Position numbers and translations under genes: made by a program. This document shows, piece by piece, positions 4,076 to 11,618 of a stretch of DNA of 11,618 nt. The stretch spans positions 1-11,618 of the forward strand of contig JBGPHT010000209.1 of assembly GCA_041484525.1 (NCBI GenBank), written 5' to 3'. The notes under the pieces are model-generated. The model ran no database searches, was not told the origin of the DNA, and saw only the letters and a program-made list of their open reading frames with translations. Every line of letters starts with the position of its first letter. The stretch's first letter is position 1. This stretch comes from JBGPHT01 sp041484525 (lineage in GTDB: Bacteria; Acidobacteriota; Terriglobia; Bryobacterales; Bryobacteraceae).

Positions 4076-5443
4076 ATGCTCGCAATTGAAGTGGAGTATT
4101 TGATGGGGCGTTCGTATGCGACCGATTTCCGCGACGACACGGCTCCCGAGTGGCCGCCGCATCCGGACCGGCTCTTCGAGGCGCTGGTCGCAGCGCATCA
4201 CGATACGTTTTCGGTCGACGGCGAAGATTCCGTGTTGCGGTGGCTGGAGACACTGGGAGCTCCACAAATCGCCGCAGGGGAGAAGGGCCACGCGGCTTCC
4301 GTGGTGAACTTCGTTCCGACGAATTACAACGGTAAGTTGGGAAGTCCGCACCCGGATCAGAGAGGAAGACAACCGAGAGTGTTTCCAGTGCAATCACCGT
4401 CTTCGCCGGTGGTGCATTTCGTCTGGACAGCGGCCGATCCCGACCAGGCGACTCGCGATAAGCTTGGGAGCCTGCTGGCACGCGTGCCCTCGCTAGGGCG
4501 CGCGTGCTCGCTGGTGCGGATGAGGTTGGGTGAGCCTTCGGTTCCTCCCGCCTATGTACCCGATCCCAAAGGCGAAGAGGTGCTGCGCGTGTTTGGTGAA
4601 GGCCGGCTCGATGAACTGGAGACTCTGTACAAGCTGGGGCAACGGCCATCGCCCGCGCCTCAGATGCGTTACGGGCGAGCCCGCGTGAAAACGCCGGTAC
4701 CTGAAAGCTGCTTCGGCGAGATGATCGTGCTGCGCCGCGTCGAGGGGCGGGGCCTCCCGATCGAGGCGGCACTGACCTTGAGTGCCGCGCTACGGAAGGC
4801 GCTGATGAGTTTGTCCGAATACGATCCGGCGTTGTGCGGGTTTTTCAGCGGGCATGGAGAGGAACTACATTGCGCCTTTGCAGCGCTGCCGTTTGTGGGA
4901 CATGAGTATTCGGATGGCCGGCTGATGGGGGTAGCTGTGGTATTGCCGCGAATCACGAGCACGGCGCAGCGGCGTAAGGTTTTACGGGCATGCGCATCCA
5001 TCGTGATGATTAATCTGAAAGACGAAGGCGATTTATGGGATGTGGAGTTATGCGGCCTCGATATTCCTCAACAGGCGCTTCGTCCTCAAGTCTGGAGCGG
5101 TCCATCGGCGACGTGGGCTTCGGTGACACCAATTCTCTTGGACCGTTTTCCGAAGAGGAATCTGCCCGTCGAGGACATTCTTGCCGTTGCCTGCGAACGA
5201 GCCGGACTGCCCCGGCCGATTGAGATAGAACACGCGGCGTTTTCGGAAATTCGCGGCGTTTCACCGGTGAGTGAGTTCCGTTTGCAGCGAAGCAAAGAAG
5301 ATAAACCGCGCTGGGGCGTCCATGCCAAGTTTCGGTTTGAAGCGCCGGTCCGCGGGCCCATTCTGCTGGGCGCGGGGCGGTTTTTCGGGCTGGGACTGTT
5401 AAGGCCGTGGAAATGGCGACAGGGGGATCAGATTGACGATTGA
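4076..5443 (+). CDS. csb2: Type I-G Csb2 (Cas5-Cas6 fusion), crRNA processing
   Basis: A 455-aa RAMP protein combining Cas5-like and Cas6-like roles: it is expected to cut the repeat in pre-crRNA at the base of the hairpin and to cap the crRNA handle in the complex. The start is ATG 4076, with GAGGGG about 8 nt upstream overlapping the cas7 stop; the longer frame back to 3980 would lie inside cas7. Family marks are the N-terminal YLMGRSYATDF...EWPPHPDRLFEALVAA (about 8-40), the SGHGEELHCAFAALPFVG segment (258-275) with VGHEYSDG (274-281) and a following LPR, and the C-terminal glycine-rich loop GPILLGAGRFFGLGL (427-441). H260, H265 and H276 are candidate functional histidines, not proven catalytic. 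It overlaps cas3 by 11 bp. It would also be the enzyme to trim the solitary crRNA-like RNA, whose hairpin has a different stem sequence. Confidence 0.93.
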   Translation: MLAIEVEYLMGRSYATDFRDDTAPEWPPHPDRLFEALVAAHHDTFSVDGEDSVLRWLETLGAPQIAAGEKGHAASVVNFVPTNYNGKLGSPHPDQRGRQPRVFPVQSPSSPVVHFVWTAADPDQATRDKLGSLLARVPSLGRACSLVRMRLGEPSVPPAYVPDPKGEEVLRVFGEGRLDELETLYKLGQRPSPAPQMRYGRARVKTPVPESCFGEMIVLRRVEGRGLPIEAALTLSAALRKALMSLSEYDPALCGFFSGHGEELHCAFAALPFVGHEYSDGRLMGVAVVLPRITSTAQRRKVLRACASIVMINLKDEGDLWDVELCGLDIPQQALRPQVWSGPSATWASVTPILLDRFPKRNLPVEDILAVACERAGLPRPIEIEHAAFSEIRGVSPVSEFRLQRSKEDKPRWGVHAKFRFEAPVRGPILLGAGRFFGLGLLRPWKWRQGDQIDD

Positions 5444-8156
5444 AACATTTTCATCCTTCTACCGTGCCATTCACGGTCACCCGCCATTTGTGTGGCAGGA
5501 GGAATTGTTGAAACGCGTTGTAGCGGATGGTTGGCCCGCCACAATTGCAATGCCTACCAGTTCGGGTAAGACCTCGGCGATTGACGTCGCTATCTTTCAT
5601 CTTGCACTTGAGGCCGGTATGGACACATTGGAGCGGCGCTCTTCGTTGCGAACTTTCTTCATCGTGGATCGCCGCGTTGTTGTGGATGAAGCGTTCGAAC
5701 ACGCAGAGAAGCTTGCCAAGGCATTGCTCAAACCCGCCGATGGCACAGTTCAGGAAGTGGCAGAACATCTGAAGCTGTTTGGTGGTGCGGTCCCCCTTCA
5801 AGTGAGCAAGATGCGCGGCGGCATGCTTCGTGACAACGGGTGGGCGGATGAGCCGAATCAACCCACCGTGTGTCTTTCGACCGTGGACCAAGTTGGATCA
5901 CGGCTCTTGTTTCGGGGATATCAGGTGGGAGAAAGGTCACGGTCCGTGCACGCCGGCCTGATCGGCAATGATTCGCTGCTGATCCTCGATGAAGCGCATC
6001 TGTCGAAGGCGTTTCACCAGACACTGCAAGTCGTCACTACTAAGTACGCGCTATGGCGGGAGCAGAAACCCGCGCGGCCTCCCACGGTCGTCAAGATGTC
6101 CGCCACGACGACCGGCGAAGGCGTTTTCGATCTGAAGAAGGAATGGATTGAGCGAGACGAAGCGGTGCTAGGTGCGCGTCTCCGTGCTTCGAAGCCAGCC
6201 GAACTACGCGAGACGAAAAAGAAATTCGAAGACAAGATGGCGGGGGCTGCAAGGGAACTGGCGGCCGGAATCAAGACGGGAGTCGTGGGAGTAATTGCGA
6301 ACACGGTAGGTTCGGCGCGCGAGATTTTCAATAAGTTGAACGGTGAAAAGGTGCTGTTGATCGGGCGCAATCGGCCTTGGTGTACCGAGCAGTTGTGGGG
6401 AGAATACCATGACAGGATTGCGGCACGGCCGGAGCGGGAGTGTAAGGGCTTGTTGTATGTCGTGGCCACGCAAACAGTGGAAGTTGGCGCGAATATCGAC
6501 TTCGACGCGCTAATTAGCGAATCTGCGCCGATTGATTCGCTGCGACAGCGTTTTGGACGGCTGAACCGGCTGGGTCGCGACGGCGAGGCGAAGGCGATTA
6601 TCGTCCTTCGGCCCAAAGACGATTTGGTTTACGGGGAACGGACAAAGTTGACATGGGACTTTCTGAATTCCCATAAGCCGGTCGATTTCGGCGTGCTGGC
6701 GATGAATGATTTGTTGAAGGGCGTGGCTGTACAGGAGCTGAGTGCAGAAACTTTGGACGCCCCTCTTTTGTGTCCTGGGCATCTGGAGTGGTGGGCGCAG
6801 ACAAGCCCGACGCCCGAACCAAGTCCGGCTGTCGCCCCTTTCCTGCATGGCCCTGACGCAACTGATGCCGCGGACGTGCAGATCGTGTGGCGCGAAGATT
6901 TGTTGCCAGAAAACGAAGACCAGTGGGAACAAGTGGTCGAACTGATGCCACCCGTCCAGCGCGAGGCACTGGCAATGCCGCTGGGTGCCGTGCGGCGGTG
7001 GTTGAAAGAACAGGAACAGGATATCGCGGACGTCGAGGGCCTGGAAGTGTCAGCGCCTAAAGATGAGAAGCGGGAAGCCGCGAAGAGCGTTGTCCTGTGG
7101 CGTTCAGGCGACGCAAAGAAGGTCAACGCAAACGGTATTCGCCCAAGCGACACGATTGTGGTTCCTTCAGTCTATGGCGGGGCGGATCGTTTCGGCTGGA
7201 ATCCGAAAGCAACCGTAACGCCAGACCTTGCCGATGCTGTGAATGCCGATGAGGCAGAGAAAGGCGTGCGTCGGCGATGCATTCGCTTGGACGTTGCAGC
7301 GAAGACGGATAGCGAACTGGCGGCGTTAGTAGCGCGCTTTCGGGATGAACACGAACCCGACGTCGAGGCCGCCATTCTTGAGCGTCTCAGACTGCTCAGG
7401 ACTGGCGCGAAGGTCGATTGGGCTGGACGAACCGTAAGGTGCCCGATCAAACCGATCGCGGCGCGGGCGAACCCGGTTGAACCGCTGAGCGAAGAGAAGG
7501 ATGAGACGGACGACAGCTCGTTGATCGGTCGGCAATCGCTTGCCACGCACACAGCCGGGGTTGTGGAGCACGCAAAGAAGTTCGCTGCCGGTTGCGGGAT
7601 CAGCCCTGAACTGGCGAGCGACATTCACCTTGCCGCACGATTGCACGACTGGGGGAAGTGCGATGAGCGGTTCCAAACATGGCTGGCGGGGACACGCTTT
7701 TGTGGCGGCGAGTACCTTGCGAAATCCGACGGCAACCGTTCGAAGACCGATAACGCGAAGTTGCGAAAAGCGGCGGGTTACCCGGAGGAGGCGCGGCATG
7801 AAGCGGCGTCGGTGATGGCCGCTTGCGCTTCCGGATTATTGAGTGAGGCGCATGATCGCGATCTGGTGTTGCACTTGATCGGCACGCACCACGGTTTTGG
7901 CAGGCCATTTTTTCCGGTGTGGAACGACGAGTCCGGATTCACGGTTCTAGTGGAGGCCGAGGGAAAGTCCTTTGAAACATCGAGCGGTAACGAGTTAGCG
8001 CGTATCGATTCCGGATGGGTGGACCGGTTCGCGCTGCTCAACCGCCGGTACGGCTACTGGGGCCTTGCATATATGGAGGCGATTCTGCGAAGGGCAGACT
8101 GTATGCAGTCCCGAAAGGAGGAGCAGATTGCCGCAACTAAGACTCACAGCGCTTAA
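5433..8156 (+). CDS. cas3: Type I-G Cas3 helicase-nuclease with C-terminal HD domain
   Basis: The effector helicase-nuclease recruited by target-bound Cascade to unwind and degrade DNA. It has 907 aa starting at TTG 5433; AGGGGG (5421-5426) lies 6 nt upstream and no ATG fits. The N-terminal SF2 helicase has Walker A PTSSGKT (41-47), DEAH (186-189), motif III MSATT (222-226) and the C-terminal lobe with VATQTVEVGANIDFD (344-358) and motif VI QRFGRLNR (372-379). A long linker follows (about 400-690). The HD nuclease is at the C-terminus: H706, LHDWGK (737-742, H738 D739), RHE (H789) and THHG (H819 H820). All key metal ligands seem present, so it should be active. Canonical Cas3 has the HD domain first; the reversed order is typical of type I-G. 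Translation is coupled to csb2 (11-bp overlap) and to the next gene (29-bp overlap). Confidence 0.95.
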   Translation: MTIETFSSFYRAIHGHPPFVWQEELLKRVVADGWPATIAMPTSSGKTSAIDVAIFHLALEAGMDTLERRSSLRTFFIVDRRVVVDEAFEHAEKLAKALLKPADGTVQEVAEHLKLFGGAVPLQVSKMRGGMLRDNGWADEPNQPTVCLSTVDQVGSRLLFRGYQVGERSRSVHAGLIGNDSLLILDEAHLSKAFHQTLQVVTTKYALWREQKPARPPTVVKMSATTTGEGVFDLKKEWIERDEAVLGARLRASKPAELRETKKKFEDKMAGAARELAAGIKTGVVGVIANTVGSAREIFNKLNGEKVLLIGRNRPWCTEQLWGEYHDRIAARPERECKGLLYVVATQTVEVGANIDFDALISESAPIDSLRQRFGRLNRLGRDGEAKAIIVLRPKDDLVYGERTKLTWDFLNSHKPVDFGVLAMNDLLKGVAVQELSAETLDAPLLCPGHLEWWAQTSPTPEPSPAVAPFLHGPDATDAADVQIVWREDLLPENEDQWEQVVELMPPVQREALAMPLGAVRRWLKEQEQDIADVEGLEVSAPKDEKREAAKSVVLWRSGDAKKVNANGIRPSDTIVVPSVYGGADRFGWNPKATVTPDLADAVNADEAEKGVRRRCIRLDVAAKTDSELAALVARFRDEHEPDVEAAILERLRLLRTGAKVDWAGRTVRCPIKPIAARANPVEPLSEEKDETDDSSLIGRQSLATHTAGVVEHAKKFAAGCGISPELASDIHLAARLHDWGKCDERFQTWLAGTRFCGGEYLAKSDGNRSKTDNAKLRKAAGYPEEARHEAASVMAACASGLLSEAHDRDLVLHLIGTHHGFGRPFFPVWNDESGFTVLVEAEGKSFETSSGNELARIDSGWVDRFALLNRRYGYWGLAYMEAILRRADCMQSRKEEQIAATKTHSA

Positions 8157-9051
8157 GTCTGGCGTGCCGATCGGATTTATGGCAGCACTCGGGGCCTTCC
8201 GTCATGCGAACGCGATGCCGGAACTGGGTTTGGTGAAACTCGGCTGGGCGCCGCACGGCGGGCAATGGCGTGCGGTGCTGGAGACTTCGAATGATGTCAG
8301 CGCTGAAGGATTCGTGCACCTCTTCGTCGAACGCGTGAAGGATATGGGCGAGAGGCCCGAGTTCACGTGGTCCAATGCCGTGAAGAGTTCTAGAACAGCG
8401 GAGCTTCGCCGCGAGGTCCAACATGCACTGGAAGCAGCCAGCGCGGACAATCACCAGTTGGTCGATTGGTTCCAGGCTTTCGCGAGCGAACTTGCTCATA
8501 AGGAGGACGTCTTGGAATCGACCCCTTTCGATATGACGGTCGCACGCCAGTTGTTTCTCGCCGATGCCGATTGGCTGACGAAAAGCCTGGCGGAACGAGA
8601 TAAGAAACGCGGAGACGAAGTAAACGCTGAGTCATTTCGAGAGGCATTGTTTGGTCCGTGGAAATATGGGGATAATCAGCATTCTCTCGGATGGGACCCG
8701 GCAACGATATTGATGGGCGCGTTCACGCCAAAAGCGCCAACATCGATGAGTAAAGCCGGCGTGCGGGCGGCAGTTTGGCTCGCTATGGAGAGCTTGCCGT
8801 TCTTCCCGTGCTTTTTCGAAAGTGGATTAGTGACATGCGGCTTTGTGAAGAAAGGGCGCAAACAAAGTTTCCACTGGGCTGTCTGGGAGTCACCGCTATT
8901 TCTGACTGCCGTGCGTACCCTGCTGGCGCAGGCACCGGGAATCGAGGAAGATGAGAAGGTCGGGCGCGGGCTTTGCGCGATGTACACAAGCGCAGTTTAC
9001 AAGCCGAATAAGTATCTGACCAGTTTCCAGCCCGCCGTGTTGAAGGCATGA
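8128..9051 (+). CDS. Small Cas8-like type I-G subunit (Cas8u2 / Cas3-extension type)
   Basis: A 307-aa protein, probably the large-subunit equivalent of this complex. The start is TTG 8128: AAAGGAGG (8114-8121) lies 6 nt upstream, inside the cas3 end, giving a 29-bp overlap. The frame back to 8065 has no such site. The N-terminus, LTALKSGVPIGFMAALGAFR then LGWAPHGGQWRAVL, resembles the LxGxxPxxFLAALGLLR...LxWxxxxGxWxPvL opening of the type I-U/G Cas8-like family. GPWKYGDNQHSLGWDP (176-191) followed by GVRAAVWLAMESLPFFPCF is the second family-like block. Such proteins are called Cas8u2 or Cas3-extension family; I cannot separate these names without a profile search. It is less than half the size of Csx17, the other type I-G large subunit, which is absent here. 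No transmembrane segment is obvious. It would be expected to read the PAM. Confidence 0.75.
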   Translation: MPQLRLTALKSGVPIGFMAALGAFRHANAMPELGLVKLGWAPHGGQWRAVLETSNDVSAEGFVHLFVERVKDMGERPEFTWSNAVKSSRTAELRREVQHALEAASADNHQLVDWFQAFASELAHKEDVLESTPFDMTVARQLFLADADWLTKSLAERDKKRGDEVNAESFREALFGPWKYGDNQHSLGWDPATILMGAFTPKAPTSMSKAGVRAAVWLAMESLPFFPCFFESGLVTCGFVKKGRKQSFHWAVWESPLFLTAVRTLLAQAPGIEEDEKVGRGLCAMYTSAVYKPNKYLTSFQPAVLKA

Positions 9052-9052
9052 T

Positions 9053-9343
9053 ATGCGCCAATCCTATCTTGTTTGTTACGACATCTGCGATGACAAACGC
9101 CTGCGCAAAGTCTTTCAGACGATGCGCGGGTATGGGGACCATTTGCAGTATTCGGTCTTCGAGTGCCAGTTGACGGCGACCGACCTGGCGCGGTGTCGGG
9201 CGGCGCTGGCGGCGATCATCCATCATACCGAGGACCAGGTACTATTCGTCAATCTGGGACCCGCCGAGGGGCGGGGAGACCGCGTGATCGCGGCGCTCGG
9301 CAAACCGTACACGTCGCTGGATGCGCCGTGCATCATCGTGTGA
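9053..9343 (+). CDS. cas2: Cas2 adaptation protein
   Basis: A 96-aa dimeric protein that bridges two Cas1 dimers in the spacer-integration complex. The ferredoxin-like start SYLVCYDICDDKRLRKVFQTMRGYG carries the conserved YD pair with D10, followed by HLQYSVFECQLT and a LFVNLGP strand, all typical of Cas2. Length is normal. The ATG is 1 bp after the stop of the preceding gene, with a modest GAAGG just upstream. It precedes cas4-cas1 by 10 bp, whereas cas2 follows cas4-cas1 in Geobacter as I remember that locus. No frameshift or loss of key residues is visible. Confidence 0.95.
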   Translation: MRQSYLVCYDICDDKRLRKVFQTMRGYGDHLQYSVFECQLTATDLARCRAALAAIIHHTEDQVLFVNLGPAEGRGDRVIAALGKPYTSLDAPCIIV

Positions 9344-9353
9344 GGTGTCCCTG

Positions 9354-11108
9354 ATGGGCGCGCTGCCGATCCAGATCGAAGCGAAGCGGGAACTGCCGGA
9401 CTATCTGCCGGCGCGGATGGTCAATGAGTTTGCGTACTGTCCGCGACTGTTCTTCTATGAATGGGTAGAGGGACTGTTCGCCGAGAGCGTTGATACAGTC
9501 GAAGGCTCGATTCAGCATCGACGTGTGGATGCGAAGACGACAGCGCTGCCGGATGCAGCGGATCTACCGCAATCGATTCACTCTCGGAGCGTTCAGCTAT
9601 CGAGCGAGCGGCTGCGGGTAATTGCGAAAATGGACTTGGTGGAGGTGGAGAACGGCGTGGTGACGCCGGTGGATTACAAGCACGGGCGTCCGCGGGAAGG
9701 GCCGGACGGACTGTCGCTTTGGCCGGCGGACCGGGCGCAACTGGGAGTCCAGGGAATCGTGCTTCGGGAGAACGGCTACAGGTGTGAGGAAGGGATCGCG
9801 TATTACAGGAAAACGGGACAGCGGGTCCGGGTAGCGTTTGACGAGGCGCTGATCGCGGAGACGGAGGCGCTGATCCTGGAGGCGTGGGGCTTGGCGGAGT
9901 CTGGGGAGATTCCGGCGCCACTAGTGGATTCGCCGAAGTGTCCCGGCTGCTCGCTGGTAGGGATCTGCCTTCCAGACGAGACATGGAGGGCGGGCGCGGA
10001 AGAGGTCGAAGAGCCGCAACAACTGGCTCTGTTCGATGTACCGCGGCGCAAGCCGGTGAAGCGCGAGGTTCGTTCGATGATGACGCCGCGCAGCGAACTG
10101 CGTCCGCTATATTTAAACAGCCAGGGAGTGAAATTGGGGAAGAGCGGGGCTGTCCTCCAGGTCAAGGATAAGGAAAAGCTGCTCCAAGAGGTGCGGATCG
10201 GAGAGACTTGCCAGGTGAACCTGATGGGGAATGTGCAGATCACGACTCAGGCGGTACAGGCGCTATGTGAGGCGGAGGTCCCTATCTGCTACTTCTCAAT
10301 GGGCGGGTGGTTCTACGGAATCACGATGGGGTTGAACACAAAGAACGTGTTCCTGCGGCGGAACCAGTTCCGGCTTTCGGAGCAGGAGTATTTCGCGCGA
10401 ACGATAGCACGACGGCTGGTGGCTGGAAAGATTCGCAATCAGAGGACGCTGTTGCAGCGGAATCACGTGGAGCCGAACCGTCAGACGCTAGCGGGCATGA
10501 AGGACATGGCGGACCGGGCCGAGGGAGCCGGATCGCTGGAGGAGTTGCTGGGGATCGAAGGGAATGCGGCGCGGATGTACTTCGGGGAATTCGCGGGGAT
10601 GATGAAGCCTGACGAGGAGGCGGGGACCAGCCCGCTGCCGTTCGAGATGGACGGGCGGAACCGACGTCCGCCGAGGGACCCGGTCAACGCCATGTTGTCG
10701 CTCGGGTACAGCCTGCTGGCGAAGGATCTGACGGTGGCATGTTACGCGGTGGGTTTCGACCCATACGTCGGGTTCTACCATCAGCCGCGGTTCGGACGGC
10801 CAGCTCTGGCTCTGGATTTGATGGAGCCGTTTCGGGCGTTAATTGTGGATTCGGCGGTGCTCACAGCGGTGAACACGGGGATGGTGACGGCGCGGGATTT
10901 CGTACGGGCTGGGGGCGCGGTGGCGCTGACGTCGGGCGGGCGAAAGGCATTTTTCCGGGCGTACGAGATGCGGATGGATACCCTGGTGACGCATCCGCTA
11001 TTTGAGTACCGGGTAAGCTACCGGCGCCTGTTGGAGATCCAGTCGCGGCTACTCGCGCGGGTTCTGGAGGGGGAGATTGGCGAATACCCGGTATTTACGA
11101 CGCGCTAG
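9354..11108 (+). CDS. cas4-cas1: Cas4-Cas1 fusion integrase
   Basis: A 584-aa fusion that selects PAM-bearing prespacers (Cas4) and integrates them at the leader end of the array (Cas1), with Cas2. The start ATG 9354 has GAGGTG 6 nt upstream, overlapping the cas2 stop; an ATG at 9321 inside cas2 lacks support. The Cas4 half (1 to about 215) has C29 in EFAYCPRLFFYEW, D94, VDYK (D107, K109), a Q...GY helix and the cysteine set CPGC...C (C196, C199, C205) for a 4Fe-4S cluster. After a linker (about 215-248), the Cas1 half has RPLYLNSQG, E402 (GIEGNAARMYF), H476 (FYHQPRFGRP) and D488/E491 (ALDLMEPFRA), the metal-binding set. Both domains look intact. The fusion is a hallmark of type I-G. It is the last gene before the leader. 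Confidence 0.95.
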   Translation: MGALPIQIEAKRELPDYLPARMVNEFAYCPRLFFYEWVEGLFAESVDTVEGSIQHRRVDAKTTALPDAADLPQSIHSRSVQLSSERLRVIAKMDLVEVENGVVTPVDYKHGRPREGPDGLSLWPADRAQLGVQGIVLRENGYRCEEGIAYYRKTGQRVRVAFDEALIAETEALILEAWGLAESGEIPAPLVDSPKCPGCSLVGICLPDETWRAGAEEVEEPQQLALFDVPRRKPVKREVRSMMTPRSELRPLYLNSQGVKLGKSGAVLQVKDKEKLLQEVRIGETCQVNLMGNVQITTQAVQALCEAEVPICYFSMGGWFYGITMGLNTKNVFLRRNQFRLSEQEYFARTIARRLVAGKIRNQRTLLQRNHVEPNRQTLAGMKDMADRAEGAGSLEELLGIEGNAARMYFGEFAGMMKPDEEAGTSPLPFEMDGRNRRPPRDPVNAMLSLGYSLLAKDLTVACYAVGFDPYVGFYHQPRFGRPALALDLMEPFRALIVDSAVLTAVNTGMVTARDFVRAGGAVALTSGGRKAFFRAYEMRMDTLVTHPLFEYRVSYRRLLEIQSRLLARVLEGEIGEYPVFTTR

Positions 11109-11291
11109 GCGGGCGCGAGTGACGGGATGGCGTCGGCGGAGCGGGGAGCGCTCGCGGCGGTGTAAAGGTGCGGGATGGGGGGAGTTAGCAGCGTGGAGAA
11201 TGGTGCGGGAGTGAGAATTGGGCATAGAATGGAGAGGCGCTCGCGGATGGGCCCGCAGGTCTTTGAAAACAGAATAGAATAAAAGGGGGCT
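11109..11291 (+). promoter_or_regulatory. CRISPR leader
   Basis: The 183 bp between the cas4-cas1 stop and the first repeat. It contains no ORF. The distal part is GC-rich and holds a 10-bp direct repeat GCGCTCGCGG (11148-11157 and 11237-11246). The last 30 bp are AT-rich (CTTTGAAAAC...TAGAATAAAA), as usual next to the first repeat. TAGAAT occurs at 11225-11230 and 11275-11280; either could be a -10 for the array, but no convincing -35 is seen. Position beside the cas operon and the orientation of the repeat (ATTGAAGC at the 3' end) both place the leader here. Confidence 0.7.
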
Positions 11292-11618
11292 AATTCCACG
11301 ACCGCACGGTCGTGGCCTCATTGAAGCCTAAGAACCTTGGGTTCGAGGGTGCCAGGGCTGCTCAATTCCACGACCGCACGGTCGTGGCCTCATTGAAGCA
11401 GGAACTGTTGGGCTTCGTCCACCGTACCACCAGCCAAATTCCACGACCGCACGGTCGTGGCCTCATTGAAGCAGCCTGGTGGGGGATCGGGTGATGTTCT
11501 TGGATGTAATTCCACGACCGCACGGTCGTGGCCTCATTGAAGCCCGGACTGGATTGTGCCGCTGCGCATCACGCTGGCAATTCCACGACCGCACGGTCGT
11601 GGCCTCATTGAAGCTTAC
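11292..11618 (+). CRISPR. Type I-G CRISPR array, five repeats, continues past the window
   Basis: Five identical 36-bp repeats start at 11292, 11364, 11437, 11508 and 11579, with spacers of 36, 37, 35 and 35 bp. A fifth spacer begins at 11615 and is cut by the window edge. The repeat is AATT, then CCACGACC-GCAC-GGTCGTGG (an 8-bp stem, or 9 bp with a 2-nt loop), then CCTCATTGAAGC. Cleavage 8 nt before the repeat end would leave the handle ATTGAAGC, the usual type I form. The perfect repeats suggest the leader-proximal end of an active array. None of the four spacers matches anything I can see in this window. Confidence 0.98.

Noticed and set aside
4086..4094. ATTGAAG-like handle sequence near the start of csb2
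   Set aside because: It lies within the coding sequence, lacks the final C of the handle, and has no promoter or repeat-like hairpin at the right spacing.
3825..4772. A 315-codon open frame on the minus strand
   Set aside because: It overlaps the end of cas7 and much of csb2, is extremely rich in Arg, Pro, Ser and Ala, and is a typical shadow of GC-rich coding DNA.
9321..9353. An upstream ATG extension of cas4-cas1 into cas2
   Set aside because: The extra 11 residues lie inside cas2 and have no ribosome-binding site, while ATG 9354 has GAGGTG at 6 nt.
11312..11494. A 60-codon frame within the CRISPR array
   Set aside because: It is translation of repeats and spacers.
11328..11578. Self-targeting by the four complete array spacers
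   Set aside because: I compared them by eye with the window and found no extended match on either strand; a genome-wide search is needed for anything more.

Overview
The window holds a complete type I-G (formerly I-U) CRISPR-Cas locus on the + strand, from 2889 to beyond the right edge, preceded by about 2.4 kb of accessory DNA. The organism looks like a GC-rich environmental bacterium. The Csb1/Csb2 effector, the C-terminal HD domain of Cas3 and the Cas4-Cas1 fusion fit lineages such as Acidobacteriota, Planctomycetota or Desulfobacterota-like bacteria, but nothing here fixes the phylum.

Left part (1-1470): a gene-poor, mobile-element-like zone built around tRNA-Pro(TGG). One full tRNA gene (1212-1288, minus) is flanked by two displaced 3' halves of tRNA-Pro (285-331 and 1414-1462), as expected at a site-specific integration hotspot. 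A 118-aa ORF (850-1206) stops just short of the tRNA and looks truncated.

Middle (1470-2864): an antitoxin-like gene (1633-1908, +) faces a RelE/ParE-family toxin gene (1951-2208, minus). Upstream of the toxin, on the same strand, I find what looks like a solitary, array-independent crRNA gene (2418 down to 2347). It has a near-consensus promoter (TTGACA-17-TACAAT), the exact 8-nt crRNA handle ATTGAAGC, a 36-nt guide and a degenerate CRISPR-repeat hairpin that keeps TTCC...GGCCTCA of the real repeat. The first 22 nt of the guide match its own promoter at 19 positions, next to a TTT that fits a TTN PAM. This is the architecture of a CreA-type antitoxin RNA. The inferred model is that Cascade loaded with this RNA represses the promoter lying upstream of relE, so loss of the CRISPR effector would release the toxin.

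Right part (2889-11618): one tightly packed operon, cas7g/csb1 - csb2 (Cas5-Cas6) - cas3 - small cas8-like gene - cas2 - cas4/cas1. Gaps are at most 10 bp and two junctions overlap. A leader of about 180 bp and at least five identical 36-bp repeats with 35-37-bp spacers follow, running off the window. Csb2 would process both array transcripts and possibly the solitary guide. Cas7, Csb2 and the Cas8-like protein would form the surveillance complex, Cas3 would degrade targets, and Cas4-Cas1 with Cas2 would acquire spacers.
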